Assembly (NCBI GenBank): GCA_963921935.1
Contig: OY998179.1
Span: 57,208,222-57,272,221, forward strand
Reading direction: 5' to 3'
DNA: 64,000 nucleotides
Source: Galeruca laticollis
Taxonomy: Eukaryota; Arthropoda; Insecta; Coleoptera; Chrysomelidae
Position 1 is the first letter of the stretch. Each line of letters opens with the position of its first letter. A program made the position numbers and the translations under genes. This document shows, in pieces, positions 35,047-46,600 of this stretch. Below the pieces are notes generated by a model that was given only the letters and a program-made list of their open reading frames with translations, was not told where the DNA came from and did not search any database.

Positions 35047-36199
35047 CCCGGCACCACTCAAGTGAAAATTACTTTCACAATGACCCAGGTGGGGTGTGAG
35101 TCACCTCATACTAAAAAGTTAATATAAAAATTTTAAATTTAAAATTGCATAAATATCGATAAATCACTGCTCTCCAAGTACATCGTATTTCCAAAGTTTA
35201 ATACAAAATAATAATTAAAAACATATTTCAGTACATTTTTGATATAAAAATGAGCACTTATATTTTGAAAATATGTAAAAACCAAACAAGAGCAAGAAAC
35301 CCATGTTTCTAATAACTGTTAATTAGGCAAAGACCGAAATAGTACCTAACATAGTAGTAAAATAAATTTTCACAGTAACTAATCACATGGTCCAAACATA
35401 TGCTACATTTCTCACAACGGTATTTTGTTCTCCTGTCGCGACTTCTTGGGCACATTTGACATCATTCTACTCCTGTCTTTTGCGTGTTGGTTCAGAAAGT
35501 TCTCCAAGAATATCCGTTATTTTCTCACGTAATGGCTTTGGTAAATTTGGACTATTTTTTCTGGCTTGAATTGCCGGTTTTATCAAAGCATATTCTAGTT
35601 GTTCCATAAAATTACGTCTTTTTAGGGCATATAAAGTTGTTGAACTTAAATATAATTTGACTGTTAATCCCAGCTGTATCTAAAAGCGTATAGAGAATTC
35701 TCAGTGGCTATCTCATGCAGTTTCGAGCTACAGAACATGTACCAAGCATTTCGTGAACCATGTCTACTCCTCCTTTTGTGAAGTGCTCTTCATTGTCACC
35801 GTCATTAATATCTGCAACATCTATATCATCATCAGAATTTTCTTGAGAACTAATAGGATCGCCCTCCTCATCCACCCCATTATTTCACTAAAAGTAAAAT
35901 TACAAATATTATTACTACACTTTATATTTACATTTAAAGGACTTGATAATTGTATAACAGTATAACCCAGGTGGGGTGTAATAAACCCCACGGCACTTTA
36001 TATAGACGTATAAGTACTTAAGAACTTCAAACCAACACTTTATCGAAAGCGAGTATTCAAGATTAAACATATTTAGTTATAGGCAACCATACATACGTAC
36101 GTGCATTTTAAGAAAACATTCAGTGATCTTTAGTATGAGTAAGGTGTGTCACACTTCACGTGGGTGATACAGTATGCTGCATTTGTAGTAATATCTGGG
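35047..36199 (-). mobile_element. piggyBac-like derivative lacking the catalytic core
   Basis: The left end begins CCCGGCACCACTC after TTAA at 35043-35046. The right end finishes in GGG at 36199, followed by TTAT, probably a mutated TTAA. A more internal inverted repeat pairs ACCCAGGTGGGGTGTGA at 35082 with a diverged copy near 36140-36165, and the same motif recurs at 35953. On the minus strand the N-terminal acidic leader is joined almost directly to the C-terminal part of a transposase, so the element was mobilised as an internally deleted derivative or decayed after deletion. Confidence 0.7.
35390..35890 (-). pseudogene. piggyBac-like transposase remnant: acidic N-term fused to Cys-rich C-term
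   Basis: Minus strand from about 35880: EEGDPISSQENSDDDIDVAD (acidic), then CSVARNCMR-stop-PLRILY and LLDTAGINSQIIF, which belong near the end of the protein. It continues with NLPKPLREKITDILGEL near 35520. In another frame near 35400-35470 comes CQMCPRSRDRRTKYRCEKC followed by SICLDH. This is the Cys-rich cross-brace finger that binds transposon ends in piggyBac relatives. The catalytic region between them is missing. Stops occur throughout. Confidence 0.75.
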
Positions 36200-36809
36200 T
36201 TATTGAAGAAAAGAAACGTTGGTGGATTCCAACATTACATCAAAATAGGTTGACCACCAGAGGTTAGTTCTTTTTAAATGGCAGTGAGGAAAAAAAGAAA
36301 AGGGTAATTTTCGCAACTTCACGAGAATGTCTTAATTCCCTCCAAACATACTCTTTTTTTGGCATTCTAACAAAATGTGTTACTTCTTTTCATCTCATTA
36401 ATGAAACTTAAACTTTTCTCTGTATCCCAATTCATCTTGGATTATATATGATTAACTGCTGTATCTACGCAAGCGCCGCGAGAAGAGGCAACTGGGACGA
36501 ACAAATGTCATCCATATACAACCAAATTTTCCTACGGGCTCCAACTTTTGGCTCAAGTTTTAAGTGAATATGCACGTTAACTGATTTACACCGTTTTGTA
36601 AACACGGTGCAAAAATACTTTAATGTTTTTAATAATTTTTTGCTTTCTGATAGTTTTCTTCTTTTTAGGATTGTTTTAATATTCTTGCAAATTGTAAGGT
36701 CTCACAATTATTTTGGGACATTAAAAGATTGATGATACCCAATGTGTATATTATTTAGTCTGATATATTGGCTATTAGCAAATAAGTTGGAATTACTCGA
36801 ACCGTTGGT
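36200..36809. other. No gene recognised
   Basis: Nothing assignable between the piggyBac derivative and the nested fold-back element. Confidence 0.4.
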
Positions 36810-37390
36810 GATATTCTCACTGAACGACTATTTACTACTACACCAAACTCACAATTATACAGTCTTATGCGCGTTTCGATAACCAAGTTATCGTCTTCAG
36901 GGACCGAAGTCAAACGGTCTCCCTTCAGTGTCTGAAGACGATAACTTGGTTATCAAAACGCGCGTAGACAGTGTAACTATAAGTGTTGGTGTAGTGTATG
37001 GAGGGTAGAGGTAAAGAGCACAATCTCATATGGCTGTTTGACTCAAAAAGTGTCCACAAAATAGAATTAAATAAAGGGGCCAGAATATCTCTGCTGTAGT
37101 GGAGGGTGTGCGTTAAATAAATTATATAACCTATAAAGTGTACTGTGGACGTCGAGCTAAAAAGTAAATTAAAAATTGTTCACCTTTCATATTTAATTAA
37201 TTTTACTGTCTCAGCCTTAGCGTTATATATAAACAAGGCTTAGCTACTTTTGGCTCAACGCTTTCTTAAAAAAAACGGTCCTCTGGTACAGCCACGCCAT
37301 CTTTATTGAAGGGACACTTTTTGTAACACAGATACTGTGCTCCTTATCTCTACTTTCCATAGTGTTCTAGTAGTAAATAGTATTATCAAA
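36810..37390. mobile_element. Fold-back element just upstream of Tom40, itself interrupted
   Basis: Left-arm pieces ACTATTTACTACTA (36827-36840) and, beyond an inserted hairpin, GTAGAGGTAAAGAGCACA and AAAAAGTGTCC (37005-37060) pair with the right arm around 37310-37385 (GGACACTTTTT, TGTGCTCCTTATCTCTAC, TAGTAGTAAATAGT). The pairing is imperfect. The element has no coding capacity. It ends about 270 bp before the Tom40 start codon, so it may contribute to or border the promoter. Confidence 0.55.
36837..36995. repeat. 159-bp hairpin (foldback MITE)
   Basis: Two arms of about 60 bp pair with few mismatches: ACTACACCAA through GATAACCAAGTTATCG and CTTCAG on the left, with the complementary order on the right ending GTGTTGGTGTAGT. 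The arms themselves contain GATAACCAAGTTATC, which is also self-complementary. It interrupts the left arm of the larger fold-back element, so it is the younger insertion. Confidence 0.75.
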
Positions 37391-37660
37391 TGAATCTGAT
37401 TAACTGATTCCCGTTACCGCAATATTAGCCATTAAAGAATTTTAAATTGAGCGCTATTTTTTTATGACAACTTCTTCCTTACTGGACTGTCAACTATTTT
37501 TCTTCTTGTCATCTGTCAAAACTGAAATTTCATAAAATGTGTGGTTGTTTCTAAAAATTGTGATTTTGATTAGATTTATTGACTGAAACTGTGAAGCACA
37601 TGCAGAATCTATAACAGTTTTGATATTTTCGTTCTGTACTGGTTTAAATAAAAATACAAA
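37391..37660 (+). promoter_or_regulatory. Probable Tom40 promoter and 5' leader
   Basis: This 270-bp stretch lies between the fold-back element and the start codon and must contain the 5' untranslated region, if no upstream exon exists. I see no convincing TATA box. One short upstream ATG frame (37464) ends after about 25 codons. The assignment rests on position only. Confidence 0.4.
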
Positions 37661-40600
37661 ATGGGCAACGTACACGCTTATTCCTCAAACCCACCGCCGC
37701 CACCACCACCACCAGGGGCTTCGTTTCCAAAGAAAAAAGAATGTGAGCGTGAACCCACTGATAGTCCCTCAACAACTATTGAAAACCCTGGACCTTTAGA
37801 AGATATACATACTAAGTGTAAAAGTATGTAATCATAACCTAACCTATTTTACTAGTCTTTATTTGAATAATTATGGGTTTATATCTAATATTAGTTAATT
37901 CTGTATTTTAGATGTATTTCCTACATGTTTTGAAGGTGCCAGAGTAATGCTTACAAGAGGTCTCAGTAATCACTTTCAGATATCGCATACAATAAATATG
38001 AGCTCAATAACTCCTAGTGGTTATAGGTTTGGAGCAACCTATGTAGGAACAAAACAAATATCACCCACTGAAGCTTATCCTATATTGTTAGGAGACATTG
38101 ATCCATCAGGGAATCTTAATGCAACTATTATCCACCAAGTTCAACCCAACATTCAAGCAAAATTTGGAGCACAGGTATATTATATAAAATAGTTTGAAGT
38201 AACAATATTGCACTAATCATCTTGAAAGTTTTTTTAAAAATGTGAGTTCTATTTATTAGATAATTGGAAAAGTACCACATTTACAAGATTGGGATCAGAG
38301 ATTATGATCACCTTACTGTCAGGTAGAAGTGATAAAATTATTGGTGTATTTGGTGTTAATAGCATGGTTTAGTGATTTGCACACTTTTTTGCATTATATT
38401 TCTTTATAAATAAAAGTGTTACTTTCTTAAAAGATACCGTTTCTAAATAATTCCACAATATAATGAAAAAATTATAAAAGTTCCAAAAAAATTGACAATA
38501 ATATCAATAATCAAAATAATATCAACTTTTTAGAATTTTCATCATTTTTTCATTATATTGTGAAATTATTTAGAACTAAATAGTTTCGTTTAAAAAAGTA
38601 ACTTGCGTAGACTCCACACAGTAAGGGTCAAAACAGTTAATTTCAATAATTATGAGGCTTTTCTTAGACAATATCAAACACAATATGTATAATGAATAGG
38701 CAGTTTAAGCCATGGAACTGCTGTTTTCTTTAATTTCTGCCATTATACCTATACCTGTAATTAAATAGTTAATTACAAATAAAAATATGGAGTTTCATAT
38801 CAACATACTTCTTGAATGTAATCTTCTTTAATATGAATTGAACACACAAATATATATTTTGATATAGGTTTTACAATTATTAATTTCTTTTGCTAAGATT
38901 TTTTGCATCTACCATTTCAAATTCTTCATTTTTATTTGTACTCTAAACTTTTCACTTTTAGGAAATCGATGGAAACTCAATTGTACTTCTTTATTTCTTA
39001 TTGATTTGCACTGAGCAACGTTGATTACTTTTGTTGTGCATTTTTATTAACAAATATAAAAATCGTGTCTTAAAGTTTATGTAACTTCTATCATTCTGAT
39101 GATGATATTTTTAAATTGAAACATTTGTCAATTTTTTTGGAATTTTTAAGATTTTCTCATTATATAGTGGAATTATTTAGAAGCAGTTAGTTTCATTTAT
39201 AACAGTAACGAAATACAATGTGGTAAACAAGCATCTAATCCAATATAATCACACATCTAGAGAAGTTCACTTTATCAATATGTGGTGGCATATTGCTTTG
39301 CAACAGATGCCAATAGATATTCATAATAAACAAATCAGAAAAGTGTATTGGGTGACAGATGATGGACAGCTGTAATTATAAGTTATAATGAGTACAAAAA
39401 GTATATTTCTCCTTCCTACCTATGGCAACTCAAATTAATTAGTAGTAATAATACAAATATGTCTATTTCAACAATTTTACATTTATAAATATCAGAAAGT
39501 CATGGCAGAGATTCAGTATGCACAATGATATACAAATATAATGAAACGCATACACCTAACTTATCCTTTCTATCTTGTTAAAACATGAATTTTTAAAACA
39601 TTTTGTTGCTCTCCGAATTTTTTTTAGGTTTTTTGCATCTACTGTGTTGTACTGAATTCTAATATGCACTCGGTTTCTCCCTATCACCCACAAGTTTTTA
39701 GAGAAGGGAGAATATAAAATATGAATCTCCCAATATATAAGCAATCTACTGGTGAATTTTTTTATACTAAAAAAACACTTTTTTATAAAATATACTTTTC
39801 ATTGTATAAAAAAAAGATAAATACAATCAAAAAATTTATTTGGTTGCCTTTTTTCACTTATATTCGCCAGGAGCAGTTTCATATCTAACAATAGTCCATT
39901 AGCATATTTGGGGTCCATTTTCTTTCTAGCGATTCTCCATCAGAGCAATTTGCTGGTGAAATCTCTTGCAGTGCTCGTCTGAAACTGCACCCAAATTGTC
40001 AGGAAAGAATTCTAAATGGGAGTGAAGGAAATGCAGCTTAAGGGACATATATTGCAACCCAAAGCTTTATAAGATTGGATAAGTTCGCCAACTAGATCTT
40101 TATAGTTGTCTGACTTTTTGTTACCTAGGAAGTTGCTACATACATTTTTGAAGGCATCCCATGCCCTTTTTTCCCTTCTCAAAAATGTAGTTGTTAAATT
40201 TTGACCCTTAAAAAGTTCCAGTATTTGAGGTGCAATGAAGCTTTGCTTCACTTATACGCGGGAATTTCCATCTCAAATAAAGGAACACCTTTCTTTCTCT
40301 ATCTAAGGCTTTAACAAACATTTTTATAAGAAGAGGAGGTAAATAAACTGTTTGCTGATCTACTAAAGGTTCTTTAAGGACGTTTTTCTGGCCGGACACA
40401 ATGTTTCCACATAACGGCCTATATTTAACGAAATAATGTTGGATTCTGGCTCTGCTGTCCTATTCATATAAAAAACAACAATATTTTGTTAAGCCACTAT
40501 GTAGTCCTGTGACCAGTGCAACAACTTTGAGATCGGCACAGATATTCCAATTATGATCCTCGTATTTTATGCATTGGAGTGGAGTAATATACACATGTTT

Positions 40601-43600
40601 TGGTATGCTCCTTTTATATCTACAGTACGGGAACTGATGGCTATTCGTTTGCATTGAACAACAAAATTGCCTTTAGACTTGTGATCGAAGAAAATCCCAG
40701 AATTTTTGTTATGCAAAAGTAACAATCATCAACATGATTCATAGGCTCCTGCCAGATCATTGGCACTCCAAACCTCATAGATGTGTGAGTACCCCATAGC
40801 CATCCTGCTAAGATTGTTGAGCAAGTACGACAGCATTTTTTGGGAACCCAAGTTTTGTCATGATTGCCAACTTTGAACCCAAAATATAACTCCTAGGCTT
40901 TTCTTACAAGTGGGCTCAATGTCATTCGTTGAGCTTTCAGTGTCACCTCACCACATGTAACAGAAACTGTTTGGATGGTTCACGCATGATTGCAACGGCA
41001 TTGCTGCACTTATATATCCACTGCTGAATACTGTGTCTGTAATATTGATCCTCCGACAAGTGGTTAGGTACTTATCAGTGTTGCCAACGACACGGTAATT
41101 GCCGTGTTTTCACGGCTTTTTCAACAAAACCTACGGCCACGGCTTTGCTGTACTGCCGTGCAATATATACACGGCTTTTTAGTTTAAAAACAATATTTTT
41201 GTAAAAAAAATAATACTTAATTAAAAAACGTCAGTCATTATTTTGCATTAGAAATTAGGTTTTATTACTCTCTCGTTCACAAAAATAGTTTTCATATGTA
41301 TTTAGGGGAAATGAAATTGATATTAGCGTTGACGTAGATATATTTTGGGCTAAAATGATCAATTTTAAATCGGATACGGGAGAGTTTCTTTTTAAAAATA
41401 TCGCACTGTTTACTTCAATCATCGTATCTTTGCCACATTCAAATGCATCGTGTCTTTGCCACATTCAAATGCATCGTGCTAATGAATTTTTACGCAAGTT
41501 AATTTTATTAAAACCAAACAAATGAATTTATTGATTACAAAGACTATTGATAGAAACTTGTTAGCCAAACAAGAATTTTTGTGTCTAAACCCAATAAAGC
41601 ATGATAAAATTACAAAACCTGAAATAATACATAATAAAAACAAACCGGTTAATACCTTCAGAGTAGAAGATGATGAATTTCATCTGTCAGATTAATAAAC
41701 AAGTTTTAAGTTTTATTATTTTTTATATTAAAGAAATATTTTATCACCACATTTTCGACTTTTATTTAAAACCCAGGAAAAATATTATTAATCCTGGCAT
41801 TTTACCGCTTGAACTTTTGACACGGCCGTAGCTTATGAAAACACGGCTTTTTTCAATATTCTTCACGGCTTTCATTTGGTACAGGTTGGCAACACTGGTA
41901 CTTATATACCGTTTCGAACATCTGGTATTTTCTAGAAACATCGGGAATCAAAAGTATCGATAACGATGTTTGTATACAGGGGCTCTTCAATAAGTAGCTG
42001 TCCCTCTGTCGACTATGCGGTAGGACGAAATCTGGAATTACATGGGTATCTCCCTTATTTGGAGCCCTACTTGTGACTTCGTGACCCGAGCACCCATTCG
42101 GTGTTGCCAGATTGTGCACAATTTCCCTAGGTTAAGAGAAATGTAGACTTGACAATGCTGCGCTTCCCATTATACTATAGAATGATAAATATCTCACAGG
42201 TATATTCTTACACTTGCTTAACGCAGGTTGTTGGCACTCTCTGGACTCTGATGCGTGATACGACAATTTAAAGGTCAGTGTAAGTTAAATAGATAGGGCT
42301 TATCAAAATAACGTATTTGTTTAGCAGAGAGGTTTTTCGTGCAGAACAATGATCAATTTAATTTTTTTATAGATACATTGGAAATTATAAAATAGAATTA
42401 TAAATTTTGCTCGAATTGCTTAGGTCTTTCTTATCATTGATAGAAATAAAACAGCATTAACAAACCATGAAATAACAAAAAAACATAACATTTGATTATA
42501 AAAAATAAAAATACAAAACTGATTTTTACCTATACATAAAAATGAGAAATATTTCGAAGATAAGATTGATCTAAGAAATTTGACCAGAATTTATAATTCT
42601 ATTTTATAAATGTCAATGTATATATATACAATATGTTCCCCTAAGTTGGAATCATATGGAAACCTTTTTTTGTTATTAATTTTAGGAAAAAAAGGTATTC
42701 CCCATAAGAAGTTCTGCATTTTCTAGAACCTAAAATACAGTCATCAAATTTTTTAGTCGTATACGAGGTTTGTCAAAAAATATGAGTTTTACTCAAGAGT
42801 AAAATACCTTTAAATTTGACAATATCGGAAAATATTAATGAAAAAAGTTGATCAGAATTAAAAACTATGTTTAAATATGCAAGTACATTCATTTAAATTA
42901 AAACTTCAGATTATTTTATTTTTTATTAATATTTCTATTTTGAATGAACATTTATCTCTTGTGATTACGAAACACATGTTAACCTTGTAGTTTTTCGATG
43001 TTTTCTAATAATTTTGCAATTAAAACGCGTAATAAGTGCATATTCATTTATTTTGCAAATAATAAAATACATTCAAATACTAAGTTATAAAATTAACATC
43101 ATTCTAATGCTTCAACATATCCACCCTCTCGTTCAATACACTTAATCGTTGTATTGGAAAATTCACGTAATACATTCCTTATCATTTGTGGAGAAATTTC
43201 TTGGCATGTTTCTAAAGGTATCCTCTCCAAGTGGTCAATATCTTGAAACGGCACTTTCTGGTAATCTTTTTGTTTCAGGTAACTCTATAAAAAGTAATCA
43301 AGGGGATCTAGCAGGTCAAAAGAGATCAGAATATCTGTGAATAACTTTTCCATTAAACAAATTTTCAAGATAGTTCCTAACATTTATTATACTGTGGCAT
43401 GCGGCACCATCTTGTTGGTACCAAATACATTGGCATTCTATTAAGGGTAGTTCATCCATCCATCCATCATTCATATGAGTTTGTAAAAACTGTTAATAAC
43501 GTTCGGCTTTCATAGATTCGCGAAAAAAAGGTCCTATTAATTTGTTATTATAAATGCCACACCACACGTTCGACTTAAACGAATGTTGGTCATGAGACTT

Positions 43601-46600
43601 TAATACAAAATTGGGATTTTCGTCAGACCACCAGCGACAATGTGGCGACGAAAATGTCGCCTCATCGGAAAAAATTATATGCCTCGTAAAAAAAGGGTCC
43701 TCCTCTAACTCTCCTTGGATGAGAGAGCAAAAATCAAAGCGTCTATCATAATCCCTTTCTTTTAATGTGTGTAGTATGATTGTTGGTTTCTATGGTTTGT
43801 ATTTATTTAGTTTTAAAACTTGCCACTGTATTTTTTCTTACATATTGTTGTCACAACGACTTTCTTTTGCGCAATGACAATTTTAGATTTGCCACAACAG
43901 ACAGCATTACATCAAACTGCGTATTCTCATCAGCAACCAGTTTTCGAAGTTTTCCATTAAAATTATTTTCAATACTTCCAGTTCTAAATTTATTTACTAT
44001 TTACGTTACAGTTGATTGGGTTATATTTTTATCAGGATGTCTATTATTGAAAATATTTGCTGCTTCTCTATGCATTTTATAGTAATCTCCCACAATCAAA
44101 ACAATTTCTATTTTCTCTTCATCCGTTAATAACGCTACCATTTTTATGTGTCTTATAAATACTAACGTGGTTTGAAATTTCCTGTCAACATTTTCTTCTA
44201 TCAACAAATTATTTGTTTGTCAGTGCATCATACATTACATGTAACTACAGTTAAATTTGCATTATTGTAGACATACATTTTGAAAATAATGTTATTAATG
44301 TAAATAAATGTAATTACATATTTAAACGTAATTTTTAATTCTGATTAACTTTTTTTAGTAACATTTTTCGATATTGTCAAATTTGAAGGTACTTTACTCT
44401 TGAGTAAAACTCATATTTTTTGACAAACCTCGTATACGGCTAAAAAATTTGATATTTGATGACTATATTTTAGGTTTTAGATAATGCAGAACTTTTTATG
44501 AGGAATAACCTTTTTTCCTAAAATTAATAACAAATAAACGGTTTTAAAGATTAAAACTAACTTTTCCGCATCTGAGAGATGCCCTGAACAATATTCTATC
44601 ATAAAATTGTCACTTGTCTACACTTCGGGGGATGTATCGTGCTAACAAACCGAAATGTCTCCAAAAAGAACCAAAAATGTAGTATATCTGGATGTATAGG
44701 ACATGCTGTACTCGCTCTAGTCAACTGAAAATCAATAGAGTATATCTGTGAGACACCTTGAAGAACATTCAATCATAAAATTGGTCACTTTGGAGGCTGT
44801 ATCGTGCTAACAAACTGAGAATTCTCCAAAAATGACAAAAATTTGATACTTCAAGTACCATAGCACCCGTTTTACTGATTTTAGTGAGCTGAATATCAAT
44901 AGGGTTTATCTTTGAGACGCCCTGAATAGTATCCAATCATAAAATTGGTCACTTGTATATACTCCGGAGGCTGTATCGTGCTAACAAACTGAAATTTCTC
45001 CTAAAATGACAAAAATGTCGTACTTAAAGTACTATAGCACCTGTTTTACTGGCTCTGGTGATCTGAAAATCAATAGGGTTCATCTGTGAAGTGACCTGAA
45101 TAATATTCAATCATAAAATTGGTGACTTGATGAACTCCGGAGGCTGTATCGTGCTAAAAAACTGATATTTCTCTAAAAATGACGAAAATGTCGTACTTAA
45201 AGTACTATAGCACCCGTTGTACTGGCTCTCGTGAGCTGAAAATCAATAGGGTTCATTTGTAAGATGTCCTGAACAATATTCAATCATAAAATTTGTGATT
45301 TGTTGCACTCCGGAGGCTGTATTGGGCTAACAAGACATGTAACGAATAGTGGCCGACGACATACACACAGGATTTTTTTTTCTAAAAACCATTTTTTTCA
45401 TGTTGTTCTTGGTGAAAAACGTAAAAATAACTCATAAATTTTTTTCAAAATTTCAACGTTTTTGTGGGTAAACCAATACTTTTCTCGCATATTAGATAGG
45501 TTGGGCGGAAAAGTTAAAAGTTTTCTAAATGATTCCAACTTAGGGGGACATATTGTATAATGTAATTTGATAATTGCTTCTTTTCCGTATGTTAAAACTT
45601 AAATGTTAACACTTAAAGACGGAAAGTCTTTGTATAATTGAAACATTGTTATTTTATATTCCTGTGGTGAGTGACGTAATTATTTATATATCAGGGTTGT
45701 CAATGTCAGATAATAATTTTGATAACCAAACCAAAGTTAGGCTGAAATGTCAAAAACTGTATATATGAGAAATATATTTTGTTTTCAATAGACAGTAATG
45801 CAACTTTTCTAATTTTGGGACGGAGGGTATTGATTTGGGGACTATCAATTTTTTTAAACTTGATGTGACTTATAACTAGTTTTTATATTGAATAATTCTG
45901 CTCTTAAGGTAGTTCCTCCTTGACAGTCCAGTCGAAAAATTTTAGCACAGTACCCACTCATCTGTGGTACTAAAACAATAAGCCAAGTTTTTTAACATTA
46001 CTGTACATCTTACACTACAATATTCCTTATACAATTGCACACAGTACAAAATATTTTTCTATGTGAAAATCTGACAATGTGGCATTTTTCCCACTCGTCT
46101 TGTAGGCTCCGTTTCACGAGAGCAAATGCTGCCTGAAGTTGGAGCATTGACAATCGCAGAAACCAAATTCTGTCTTGTTTATCTACGTTGCTTAGTAACT
46201 ACCAATTGCGTAGAACGAATATTTATGCTGTTTGGTTTTGTTAATATGTTCACGCATATGACTGCAACTTCGGGTCGCTTTTTCTCTCGAGAAATGATGT
46301 CTACAGTCCAGACTAGCTTATATCAGTATATAGTATGTACTCGTCTTCAACATCAACACCTTATTTTTTTGTTGTAATTGAATAAAATAAATAATTATGG
46401 GAGACCTTTATTTAGCTCTTTACAATGTTGCTGCGTTCATGCATGCGACCATTTCTTATATCCCCTCCACTGCAAATAAGCATCTAAATATGTTATTTAT
46501 TTAAATTTTTATTAAAAATACTAGTTAAATAATTTCTATTTTTTGTGATTATTCAGAATATATCCTTTGGAATACTTGTTTTTTATAAAGATTGTGAAAG

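Larger units (their letters stand above)
42629..45555. mobile_element. TA-flanked transposon carrying a satellite-like array, hosting a mariner
   Basis: Ends are a 26-bp inverted repeat with one mismatch: CAATATGTTCCCCTAAGTTG at 42629 and the complement of CAATATGTCCCCCTAAGTTG ending at 45555. TA flanks both ends (42627-42628 and 45556-45557). Inside are a palindrome of about 105-bp arms (about 42657-42761 and 44435-44540), a mariner at its centre and an array of about 172-bp tandem repeats. End and TA duplication suggest a non-autonomous Tc1/mariner-type element. It lies in Tom40 intron 2. Confidence 0.75.

Noticed and set aside
37464..37660. Upstream ATG of Tom40 as an alternative start
   Set aside because: The frame ends after about 25 codons and is not in phase with the conserved MGNVHA start.
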